DNA from: G963701675 sp963701675
Lineage (GTDB): Bacteria; Planctomycetota; Planctomycetia; Gemmatales; Gemmataceae
Assembly (NCBI GenBank): GCA_963701675.1
Contig: OY969623.1
Coordinates: forward strand, 4,278,001 to 4,342,000
DNA length: 64,000 bases
Direction of reading: 5' to 3'
A model generated the notes under the pieces. It searched no databases. It was not told the DNA's origin and saw only the letters and a program-made list of their open reading frames with translations. Both the position numbers and the translations under genes were made by a program. Below, piece by piece: positions 37,171-44,848 of the stretch (position 1 is the first letter of the stretch; every line of letters starts with the position of its first letter).

Positions 37171-39810
37171 ATGTCGGACGTTGACCCGCGCGAGACAAGG
37201 ACGCAGCCGCTCGACGACGGCCTCCGCGTCGATGCCGTGTGCGATCGCTTCGAAGCGGATCGCCGTGCGGGGTGCCGGCCGCGCATCGAGGATTACCTGG
37301 GTGAAGTCAACGAAACAGGCCGGCCGCGGCTCCTCCGCGAACTCGTCGCCCTGGAAGTAGAGCTACGTCTTCACGATAAGGAAACGGTCACCACAGACGA
37401 ATACTTGGCTCGTTTTCCAGCGCTTGATGCCCACTGGCTTTCCACACTTGTCGCCGCATCACCCGTGAACGGCGCTGTCCCGTCGACCCGAGCACGAAAG
37501 ATCCGCTGCCCGCATTGCCATAACCCGATCAATCTGATCGAAGACAAATCCGACGAGGTCCTCTGCCCAGGCTGCGGTAGCAGCTTCACTGTCCGCGATG
37601 CCCGCCACACCGACACGACGACCGGCACTCGGCCCTTGGGAAAGTACCAACTGCTGGAGCGGGTCGGCTTGGGCGCGTTCGGCGCCGTCTGGAAAGCGCG
37701 CGACACCGAATTGGACCGCATCGTGGCCCTCAAGATTCCGCACACGGGCTTGTTGACCAACGACGCCGAGCTGGAACGGTTCAAGCGTGAAGCCCGCGCC
37801 GCCGCCCAACTGCGGCATCCGGGTATCGTGACGGTATATGACGTCGAGACCCTGGACGGTTTGCCGACCATCGTCGCCGACTTCATCTCCGGTATGCCGC
37901 TACGTGATCTGCTCCAAACCCGCCGTCTGACGTTCCACGAGGCGGCAACACTAGTGGCCGACATCGCCGAAGCGGTGCACTACGCGCACACATTGAAAGT
38001 GGTCCACCGTGATCTGAAGCCGGCGAACATCCTGATCGAAGTAAAGGATGAAGGCGGAAGGATGAAGGATGAATCATACCCTTCCGATTCATCCTTCATC
38101 CTTCATCCTTCATCCTTTTGTCCGATGATCACCGACTTTGGCCTCGCCCTACGCGACGAAGCCGAGGTCACGATGACGCTCGACGGGCACATCATCGGAA
38201 CGCCCGCGTACATGAGCCCCGAACAAGCCGCCGGCAAGGGCCACGCCGCCGACGCCCGCAGCGATGTCTACAGCCTCGGCGTGATCTTCTACGAGTTATT
38301 AGCGGGCGAACTGCCTTTCCGCGGCTCGCGGTTGATGATGATTACGCAGGTGTTGCACGAAGAGCCGCGGCCGCCGCGGAAGGTAAAGGACAAGATCCCG
38401 CGCGATTTGGAGACGGTGTGTTTGAAATGCCTGCGCAAAGAACCGAGCCGCCGCTACCAAACGGCCCGCGAATTGGCGGAGGGCCTGCGCCGCTGGCTCG
38501 GCGGCGAGCCGGTGCAGGCTCGGCCAGTAGGGAAGCTGGAGCGCGGCTGGCGTTGGTGCCGACGGAATCCGGGGATGGCGGCTAGCTCAGCGGTCGCGCT
38601 CATCGCGTTGGCCGGAGGAACGATTGTCGCGACCTACTTCGCTGTTCAAGCGGCATCCCTTGCCAAGGACGAGTCGATCGCACGGAAGAAGGCAGAGGAC
38701 ATCCAAAACGACTTGCGCGCCGCGATGGGGCGGTCGAAAGCGCACCTTTATTATTCCCAGAAGACCGGTCTGGTAACGGACCTGACTGGCAAGTACTCGG
38801 CACCGACGCAAGGTACCTATTCGCCAGGTAGCCTTCTTAAGGCGATAAAGGACGCGAACGAGTTGCCAAGTCCACCATGGTTAGTCTCAATACTGGAAGG
38901 ACATCGCGCTCCGATAACCACGATTGTACACAGCGCGGACGGAAAGCATTTTGCTTCGGGCGACTTGCAGGGCGGGTTGATGGTATGGAAACATAGAGTT
39001 CGGTTTCGACTCAATGAGACGGCTGGAAGCGGCAGTTCCGTCATGGGAATCGCGTTCAGTCTGGATGAAGATTCGGTCATCTGCGCCACTCGCGACGGTT
39101 ATCTGAAAACTTATGGATTGCAGGGTGGAAACTTGGGCCGGCGGTTCAGACTACTCGAAGAAGATCGACAGTTCACTGCACTAACCATTCATGGCGGCAG
39201 CAATCGGCTGGCCGGCGCGGTAGCCGGTGGCTCAATTCGACTATGGGATCTGCGAACAGGCATTGAGCGAGTGGAGATGCAGGGAACTCGAGGAACCGCG
39301 ACGTCGCTCGCGCTAAATCCGACTGGGACGCTACTTGCGTCAACAAGTGGGTTGGATACCGAGAACGAGGATGTGATCGTTTGGAACGCGTCGACCGGTA
39401 CGGAGAGACACCGACTCCGAGGGCACAAAGGACCTGTCTCAGTCATGTCATTTAGTTCGGATGGCCGCCTGTTGCTTACTGCGGGATACGATGCAGTTCT
39501 CCGAGTCTGGAATGCTGAAGCTGGAACACAACTATTTGAGTTAGCGGGACACAAGGATTGGGTAACTGCAGCGGCATTTCGGCCTGATGGAGCAGAAATT
39601 GCAAGCGCGAGTAGCGATGGTGTGGTAAAGCTCTGGAATTTGAACCAACGCCGAGAAATTTCCACGAATCTGCCGATCTTTCCGGACCTTATAACTTGTC
39701 TCGAGTTTGGCCCCCAGTCCGGCCTGGTACTCGGTGGAATTGATTACACAATTCGCGTTTGCCAGCCGTCCGTTAAGGGCATGTTTGACGAGATAGCCAA
39801 CCAGCTCTGA
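37171..39810 (+). CDS. membrane Ser/Thr protein kinase with N-terminal zinc ribbon and C-terminal WD40 repeats
   Basis: An 879-residue protein of the planctomycete kinase type. Residues 1-100 carry the usual leader (VCDRFEADRRAGCRPRIEDYL, EYLARFPALDAHW). A zinc ribbon follows (CPHC...CPGC, about 112-135). The kinase domain starts about 158 (GLGAFGAVWKA) with lysine in VALKIPH, catalytic HRDLKPAN (about 280), ITDFGLAL and YMSPEQAAG. A single TM helix lies about 470-492. WD40 repeats follow (about 580-879; for example VIVWNASTG, VLRVWNAEAG, VVKLWNLNQ). Between HRDLKPANILIE and the DFG motif there is a 26-residue insertion encoded by a heptamer inverted repeat (38044-38118), in a position that normally tolerates only a short loop. 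A possible promoter is TTGCCG-17-TACAAT (37096-37124). Confidence 0.93.
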   Translation: MSDVDPRETRTQPLDDGLRVDAVCDRFEADRRAGCRPRIEDYLGEVNETGRPRLLRELVALEVELRLHDKETVTTDEYLARFPALDAHWLSTLVAASPVNGAVPSTRARKIRCPHCHNPINLIEDKSDEVLCPGCGSSFTVRDARHTDTTTGTRPLGKYQLLERVGLGAFGAVWKARDTELDRIVALKIPHTGLLTNDAELERFKREARAAAQLRHPGIVTVYDVETLDGLPTIVADFISGMPLRDLLQTRRLTFHEAATLVADIAEAVHYAHTLKVVHRDLKPANILIEVKDEGGRMKDESYPSDSSFILHPSSFCPMITDFGLALRDEAEVTMTLDGHIIGTPAYMSPEQAAGKGHAADARSDVYSLGVIFYELLAGELPFRGSRLMMITQVLHEEPRPPRKVKDKIPRDLETVCLKCLRKEPSRRYQTARELAEGLRRWLGGEPVQARPVGKLERGWRWCRRNPGMAASSAVALIALAGGTIVATYFAVQAASLAKDESIARKKAEDIQNDLRAAMGRSKAHLYYSQKTGLVTDLTGKYSAPTQGTYSPGSLLKAIKDANELPSPPWLVSILEGHRAPITTIVHSADGKHFASGDLQGGLMVWKHRVRFRLNETAGSGSSVMGIAFSLDEDSVICATRDGYLKTYGLQGGNLGRRFRLLEEDRQFTALTIHGGSNRLAGAVAGGSIRLWDLRTGIERVEMQGTRGTATSLALNPTGTLLASTSGLDTENEDVIVWNASTGTERHRLRGHKGPVSVMSFSSDGRLLLTAGYDAVLRVWNAEAGTQLFELAGHKDWVTAAAFRPDGAEIASASSDGVVKLWNLNQRREISTNLPIFPDLITCLEFGPQSGLVLGGIDYTIRVCQPSVKGMFDEIANQL
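38044..38118. repeat. ATGAAGG heptamer inverted repeat inserted in frame in a kinase domain
   Basis: Left arm (38044-38075) of GATGAAG-type heptamers faces a right arm (38086-38118) of CATCCTT heptamers, giving a long near-perfect stem. It adds residues such as GGRMKDESYPSDSSFILHPS to the kinase catalytic loop region without breaking the frame. The same unit recurs at 54404-54434. Confidence 0.85.
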
Positions 39811-39957
39811 TTCATTGCCCGTAGCAACGTCATAGAGCCGTCCATTGGCAACGTCGGAATTGCCACTTTGCCGTGAATGGCACCTGCCGTTTGCCCCTCG
39901 CGCTGATGGCGTGCAAGGAGAGGTTGCTAGGATCCTCGCCGAAATGGAACTTGAAGA

Positions 39958-41352
39958 CTAACGCGAGTTCGAACTCGGCTCGGCTCCAGCGATACAGTAA
40001 AGGTGGCGCTCGCCGCGAAGAAACAATTCGCTGCCAACGAGGGCAGCCGAGGCATTGAAGGTATCGGAAAGTCGATTTAAGGCCAAAACCTTGGGTGTTG
40101 GTTCGCCGTGACTCATCACCTGGGTAACGCCATCGCGGCTCGTGACGTAAATTCGGCCGGCGGCGCCCACCGGCGAGGCGTAGACATCCCCGATGTCACG
40201 CAGCCGAAATGGACCTCCTTCGTCTTTGCCGGTCTTCACATCCAAGCGCACGATCGTTCCTTGGTAGTGCTGCAAGTTATAAAGGAAATCGCCGTAGAGC
40301 AATGGCGAAGGCACGTAAGGCGTCCCCCGGTGGCGCTTCCAAACGACTTGGTTGCTGCCGGTAATATCGCCCTTGGCTCCGTCGAGCCGAATTGCCAGCA
40401 TGGCCTTGCTGTCGTAACTGCTGCCGGCGTAGACAATGCCGTTCGCCGTCACCGGCGACGCGACGATGTTGGACGACAGCCCGCCGCATTCCCAAATGAG
40501 GGCGCCATCGGCCAAGGCGTAACTGCGAATGCGATTCGTGCCTGGGACGATAACCTGCGGTAGGTTGCCGTGTTCCACAATGATCGGCGTTGCCCATGAT
40601 GTATCCTCGGCACGTCCCACCCGCCAAAGCTGCTTGCCACTGCGTTTGTCGACCGCAATAACAAACGATTGCTCTTCGTGGTCCCAGTTCATGACCAGCG
40701 TATCGCCGTGAAGGGCTGGCGAGCTTCCTTCTCCGTGGCCATGCTTGGTGTGCATTTCGCCAAATTCCTTCTTCCAGACCACCTTGCCATTGATGTCCAG
40801 GCAGTACAGTCCGTACGAGCCGAAGAACGCGAATACGTGCTCGCCGTCGGTAACGGGTGACGCCGAGGCGTAGCTGGAGGTGACATGCCCCGCTTCATGC
40901 GGTATCGCCTGGTGGACCGTTTGTTGCCACAGAATCTCGCCTGACTTTCGGCTGACGGCCAGTACCGCGAATTCATGTTTCTGAGTTAGGGCTAGATTGT
41001 CGTGTGCGCCGGGCCGGACGAAACGCGGTTTCACCGGATCGCCTTGTGGGATCGCCGTGGTTAGGAAGATGCGGTCGCCCCAGATAATCGGCGTTGAATG
41101 TCCCTTGCCGGGCAGCGCCGTTTTCCAGCGGATGTGTTTAGTCTCGCTCCATTCAATCGGTGGCCGAGCATTGGGTGCTACGCCAGTGCCTAGCGGTCCC
41201 CGCCATTGCGGCCAATAGTCCTGCGCCTTAACCGACCCGCGCTCAACATCCGCTCCGCCGAGCACGCAGATCATTCCAACGCTGAAAAGCATCGTTCCAA
41301 TCGGATTACGCCGTTTTGAGTGCAAGGTATTCTTCCAAGATTTCTCTTCCAT
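39958..41352 (-). CDS. PQQ-like beta-propeller (BamB-like) secreted protein
   Basis: A 464-residue protein with several propeller blades of the PQQ-enzyme repeat type (AVLAVSRKSGEILWQQ, YGLYCLDINGKVVWKKEF, IAVDKRSGKQLWRVG, TIVRLDVKTGKDEGG). An early WPQWRGPLGTGVA segment is common in planctomycete members of this group. Membrane-targeting residues near the start (MLFSVGMICVLGGA) suggest export; ATG 41292 would begin there, while the longer start at 41352 overlaps the neighbouring gene by 47 bases. No catalytic or PQQ-binding residues were recognised. Function is likely structural or protein-binding. Confidence 0.82.
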   Translation of the reverse strand: MEEKSWKNTLHSKRRNPIGTMLFSVGMICVLGGADVERGSVKAQDYWPQWRGPLGTGVAPNARPPIEWSETKHIRWKTALPGKGHSTPIIWGDRIFLTTAIPQGDPVKPRFVRPGAHDNLALTQKHEFAVLAVSRKSGEILWQQTVHQAIPHEAGHVTSSYASASPVTDGEHVFAFFGSYGLYCLDINGKVVWKKEFGEMHTKHGHGEGSSPALHGDTLVMNWDHEEQSFVIAVDKRSGKQLWRVGRAEDTSWATPIIVEHGNLPQVIVPGTNRIRSYALADGALIWECGGLSSNIVASPVTANGIVYAGSSYDSKAMLAIRLDGAKGDITGSNQVVWKRHRGTPYVPSPLLYGDFLYNLQHYQGTIVRLDVKTGKDEGGPFRLRDIGDVYASPVGAAGRIYVTSRDGVTQVMSHGEPTPKVLALNRLSDTFNASAALVGSELFLRGERHLYCIAGAEPSSNSR

Positions 41353-42053
41353 CGAACGGAATCCGATAGGCCGCGCATAATTCTTCGGATTGTTTCAGCG
41401 TTCGAAGCGACTTATTCAGGTCTCCAGCATCGTGATACAGAATCGCCAGCAGATCAAGTCGATCAGATAAGTCACGGGGACCGTAACCTTGGAGCAGTAC
41501 TCGTTTTTGCGGGGATTCGGCGGCGCTCCGCCACAATTCTTGGATGAGTCGTATTTCACGCTTACGGTGCTTGATCGCTTTCCCGAGATCGCCATTGACC
41601 TCCCAAAACAGCGACCAACATTCCTCTCCAAGTATTGCTTTGTTGACGGCGGCGACTTTCCTAAGGAGCGGCTCGAGTCGGGCCGAATAGAGGAGGGCCT
41701 TAGCACGGTCTTCGCGCTGATACCACCAGAACACTATCTTTCGATAGAGATACTCGATCTCGTCCCACTCGCCGTGGAACTTCTGTCGTTTTATTGCGGC
41801 ATCAGCCGGAGCTTTCGGGCCGCGGTTGCGTCGGACGGAGTTCGGGGCGTAGCTTTCGCTGTTCCTCCGTGAAATCGTCCCATTGCTTCCATTGCTGGCG
41901 CGCGCTTTGTTGTTCCCTTTGCCGCTTCTTCGCGGCACGGCGGGAAAATCGCTTCTTCTTTTCCGGGCCGCTCTTGGCAACATGTCCTTTGCCTGGCTGA
42001 TGTTTGATGCCACCCCTCGGCCCTCGCTTTCGGTTCCCACGGCGACCCGCCAT
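41306..42053 (-). CDS. hypothetical basic protein, probably frameshifted
   Basis: Two overlapping frames share this stretch. From ATG 42053 one frame gives a strongly basic N-terminus (MAGRRGNRKRGPRGG, EKKKRFSRRAAKKRQRE, KQWDDFTEEQRKLRPELRP) and stops at 41802. The other frame (open from 42040) gives a helical C-terminal part from about KAPADAAIKRQKFHGEWDE down to LEEYLALKTA at 41306. Each half looks like protein only in its own frame, so one frameshift near 41810-41880 is likely. The C-terminal half has TPR-like helices (AILYHDAGDLNKSLRTLKQS). Family not recognised. It overlaps the start of the following propeller gene and may be co-transcribed with it. Confidence 0.5.
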
Positions 42054-42057
42054 TATA

Positions 42058-42993
42058 TCACGCTTGATTTAACATCCACCGGTCCCAGCCAATCCCTGCG
42101 TGTCCAAACGCGAAAACCTCCGGGTGCAAGATTTCCGCCAGAATCTCCGCCGATTCAACAAGTCGTGGTCCGGGCCGGTTGAAGTATTGGTTGCCGTCGG
42201 CGACGAAGACGCGGCCGGCTTGGACGGCGCGGAGGGTTTGCCAACCGGATTGGCGTGCGAGTATCGGCATGTCGGCGACCGTGCGCGGGATGTCGAAACC
42301 ACACGGCATGACCACGATCACTTCAGGGTTGGCGTTTCGGAATTGATCCCATGCCAGCGGCGGGGCGTGCGTGCCGGGCTTGCCGAACACGTCGGCGCCG
42401 CCGGCGATATCGACGAGTTCCGGCATCCAGTTGCCCGCGGCCATCAGCGGCTCGATCCATTCGACACATGCGACGGTGGGGCGGTTCGGCAGGCTGCGTG
42501 TTTTTTCCGCAATGGCCGTCAAACGCGCTTTCAAACTGTCGACAAGCTCTTTTCCACGATCGGGGATTTCCAAGGCGGTTGCCACCCGTTCGATGTCGGT
42601 CCAGACGTCGGCCAGTGCGTTCGGAGAAAGCGATACGATTTTCGGTTTGTTTTCGAGGCCGTCGCCTATGGCGGTGCGGACATCGCGTTCGCTCACCGCG
42701 CAGACGTGGCAGTGCGACTGCGTGACGATGACCGTCGGACGAAGTTCTTTCAACAGTGGCGCGTCCACTCGGTATACGGAGACGCCTTCATCCAAGACGT
42801 CTTTTACCCTGCGGTCGATGTCGCCGCTCGTTCCTTCGATGTCGAATTTCGGCGCAGTGCAGACAGGCAGGCGTCGCACGGACGTCGGGAAATCGCACTC
42901 GTGTGAACGGCCGACCAAACGGTCTTCCATGCCGAGGGCGCATACAATTTCCGTGGCGCTGGCGATGAGGGAGACGATTCGTTGTGTGGCCAT
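42058..42993 (-). CDS. BtuF-like cobalamin/metal-chelate binding protein
   Basis: Periplasmic-binding-protein fold of the class III metal-chelate type, 311 residues from ATG 42993. Family marks: RIVSLIASATEIVCALG, VGRSHECDFP, TQSHCHVCAVSERDV, GGADVFGKPGTHAPPL and a final NQYFNRPGPRLVESAEILA. Proteins with the CxVCAVS motif are usually annotated as cobalamin-binding proteins. No signal peptide is visible from this start; a longer start at 43053 adds a weakly hydrophobic stretch (MKLSLSYTVVFDPF) and could matter for export. No permease or ATPase gene lies nearby, so the transport partner is elsewhere or the protein has another role. Confidence 0.82.
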   Translation of the reverse strand: MATQRIVSLIASATEIVCALGMEDRLVGRSHECDFPTSVRRLPVCTAPKFDIEGTSGDIDRRVKDVLDEGVSVYRVDAPLLKELRPTVIVTQSHCHVCAVSERDVRTAIGDGLENKPKIVSLSPNALADVWTDIERVATALEIPDRGKELVDSLKARLTAIAEKTRSLPNRPTVACVEWIEPLMAAGNWMPELVDIAGGADVFGKPGTHAPPLAWDQFRNANPEVIVVMPCGFDIPRTVADMPILARQSGWQTLRAVQAGRVFVADGNQYFNRPGPRLVESAEILAEILHPEVFAFGHAGIGWDRWMLNQA

Positions 42994-43061
42994 GGTCGTC
43001 GGTGCTTCGCAAAAAGGATCGAAAACAACAGTGTAACTTAGCGAAAGTTTCATAGACTGGC

Positions 43062-43090
43062 TTGACGGAGGCAGCGCAGCTGGATATGAT
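43062..43090 (+). promoter_or_regulatory. sigma-70-type promoter for ispE-spoVG
   Basis: TTGACG (43062-43067) and TATGAT (43085-43090) are separated by 17 bases. It lies just outside the divergent BtuF-like gene and about 155 bases before the ispE start. The leader between them shows no clear riboswitch. Confidence 0.55.
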
Positions 43091-43245
43091 CCCCGGCGTT
43101 ACAACCGTTGAGGACGCACCTAGGGTACAAGGGGCAAAAACGTACACTTGCCCCGGCCCGCAGAAAAAGGAATTTCACGGGTATGATTGTTTCGACCCGC
43201 TGAGCCAACGGAAGGGATTCCCTTCATTTCCGCCCCTTCTTCCCC

Positions 43246-44130
43246 ATGATAAGTGAGCGGCACGGCGGCGCAATTCTTGTCTGGGCGCCCGCCAAGGTGA
43301 ATCTCTTTCTGGAAGTGCTAAGCAAACGCGCTGACGGCTACCATGACATCGCCACGTTCATGGTCGCTGTGACCCTTTGGGACACCCTGGAGTTTAAGGA
43401 GGATGCAACCGGGACTGTCGAACTTGCCTGCGACCATCCCGAACTTTCCACAGGACCTGAAAACCTGATTTGTCGCGCCGCCGAACTGTTACGGCAGCAC
43501 ACGGGAACCACCCAGGGCGCTCAAGTTCGGCTGCGAAAGCGGATTCCGATGGCCGCAGGACTCGCCGGCGGCTCATCGGATGCGGCGGCGACGCTCGACG
43601 GATTGAACCAGTTGTGGCGATTGGGGTTTTTACCGTCGGAACTCGCGGCGCTCGGCGCGAAACTCGGTAGCGATGTGCCGTTCTTTTTCGCCGGACCGGC
43701 TGCGTGGTGCACGGGTCGCGGCGAAATAGTCGAGCCGATGCCGCTGAGTGGAATCCTGTGGTTGGTAATTGTCAGTCCGGCGGTTGGGTTGCGAACCGCG
43801 GACGTGTATGGGAACGTGACCGTGCCGACCACCGTCCAAACCGGCGAGGCGTTCCGCCATGCTGTACAAGCCGGAAAGGCGGAGGAGATTTCAGCGGCGC
43901 TTCATAACCGTCTGGAAGAGCCGGCTGTGCGATTGTGCCCAGCGATCGCGGACGTGCAAGCGCGGTTGCAAAGTCGGAGGCCGTTGGGTGTGCGAATGAG
44001 CGGCAGCGGCGCGAGTGTATTTGCTCTCTGCCGCGATCGCGAGGAGGCTGTTAGGATCGCCCGCGAGTTTCGGCTCGCTGCGGACGAGGCAAGTCGTCCG
44101 GCCGTGCACATTGTTCGGAGTGCTTTTTGA
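43246..44130 (+). CDS. ispE: 4-diphosphocytidyl-2-C-methyl-D-erythritol kinase IspE
   Basis: Fourth enzymatic step of the MEP isoprenoid pathway: phosphorylates CDP-methylerythritol with ATP. GHMP-kinase marks: WAPAKVNLFLEVL with the substrate-binding ADGYHDI near the start, the ATP-binding glycine loop PMAAGLAGGSSDAAATL (about 101), SDVPFFFAG, and MSGSGASVFAL near the C-terminus. Length 294 residues is normal. It is followed 30 bases later by spoVG, an arrangement close to the ispE-spoVG neighbourhood known in Firmicutes. Confidence 0.96.
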   Translation: MISERHGGAILVWAPAKVNLFLEVLSKRADGYHDIATFMVAVTLWDTLEFKEDATGTVELACDHPELSTGPENLICRAAELLRQHTGTTQGAQVRLRKRIPMAAGLAGGSSDAAATLDGLNQLWRLGFLPSELAALGAKLGSDVPFFFAGPAAWCTGRGEIVEPMPLSGILWLVIVSPAVGLRTADVYGNVTVPTTVQTGEAFRHAVQAGKAEEISAALHNRLEEPAVRLCPAIADVQARLQSRRPLGVRMSGSGASVFALCRDREEAVRIAREFRLAADEASRPAVHIVRSAF

Positions 44131-44160
44131 GGCTGCCACAGAAATTAAAGGAGAACAACT

Positions 44161-44748
44161 GTGGTCATCACCGAAGTCCGAATCAAACTCATGGAAGACA
44201 ACAACGAACGTCTTCTCGCCTTCTGTTCGATCACCTTTGACGACATGTTCGTCGTTCGTGATTTGAAAATCATCGAGGGCGCACGCGGTTGCTTCGTGGC
44301 CATGCCCAGCCGGAAGCTGACCGACCGCTGTCCCGGTTGCGGCTGCAAGAACCACCTGCGGGCGCGGTTCTGCAATCAGTGTGGCGGCAAACTCGATGAA
44401 GACCGCGCCGTGCGCGACACCGACGGCCGAGCGAAGCTGCACGCCGACATTGCTCACCCCATTAATTCGTCCTGTCGCGAAATCGTGCAGAACTCGATCA
44501 TCAGCGCGTACCGCCAAGAGCGAGAACGGTCGAAACAGCCGGGCTATACTTGCTCTTACGACGACATGGACGCCGAGTACGAAGATACGTACTCAACGCT
44601 CGTGAGTCAGTTGAACGCGCCGCCGCATCGCGCCCACCCGGCCCATGGGCCGCGCGGCAATCACGCTCCCCGGCATGACTCCGTGCAGCCCGTAGCAGCC
44701 CACGACGATGACCACGCCGACGGCTTCGACCGCCGAGCGGCGATGTAA
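44161..44748 (+). CDS. spoVG: SpoVG-family protein with inserted zinc ribbon and long C-terminal tail
   Basis: Residues 1-55 follow SpoVG (MVITEVRIKLMED, AFCSITFDDMFVVRDLKIIEG, GCFVAMPSRK). Exactly where SpoVG has a short loop, a four-cysteine zinc ribbon is inserted (CPGCGC...CNQCGG, about 57-78). SpoVG then resumes with DIAHPINSSCREIVQNSIISAY. The C-terminal 70 residues are low complexity, rich in His, Pro and Asp. The start is GTG 44161 after AAGGAGAA. SpoVG proteins bind nucleic acid and act as pleiotropic regulators; the zinc ribbon would add a nucleic-acid or protein contact. From memory, such an insertion occurs in other planctomycetes. Confidence 0.9.
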   Translation: MVITEVRIKLMEDNNERLLAFCSITFDDMFVVRDLKIIEGARGCFVAMPSRKLTDRCPGCGCKNHLRARFCNQCGGKLDEDRAVRDTDGRAKLHADIAHPINSSCREIVQNSIISAYRQERERSKQPGYTCSYDDMDAEYEDTYSTLVSQLNAPPHRAHPAHGPRGNHAPRHDSVQPVAAHDDDHADGFDRRAAM

Positions 44749-44757
44749 TCTGACACG

Positions 44758-44835
44758 GGTTAGCCGCGACGCGGAGTCTTCGGAGCGTGGGCGCCGCCAG
44801 CGCTCCGCTCCGAAGACTCCGCGTCGCGGCTAACC
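44758..44835. terminator. 30-bp perfect inverted repeat between convergent genes (TTAGCCGCG family)
   Basis: Arms 44758-44787 and 44806-44835 are exact complements beginning GGTTAGCCGCGACGCGG. It lies between the convergent ends of spoVG and the acyl-CoA synthetase and can terminate transcription from both sides. It shares the TTAGCCGCG start with 34998-35045. Confidence 0.65.
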
Positions 44836-44848
44836 GACCCTCATCTCC

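Noticed and set aside
42100..42906. 268-codon plus-strand frame opposite the BtuF-like gene
   Set aside because: Antisense shadow; the minus strand has family motifs including CxVCAVS.
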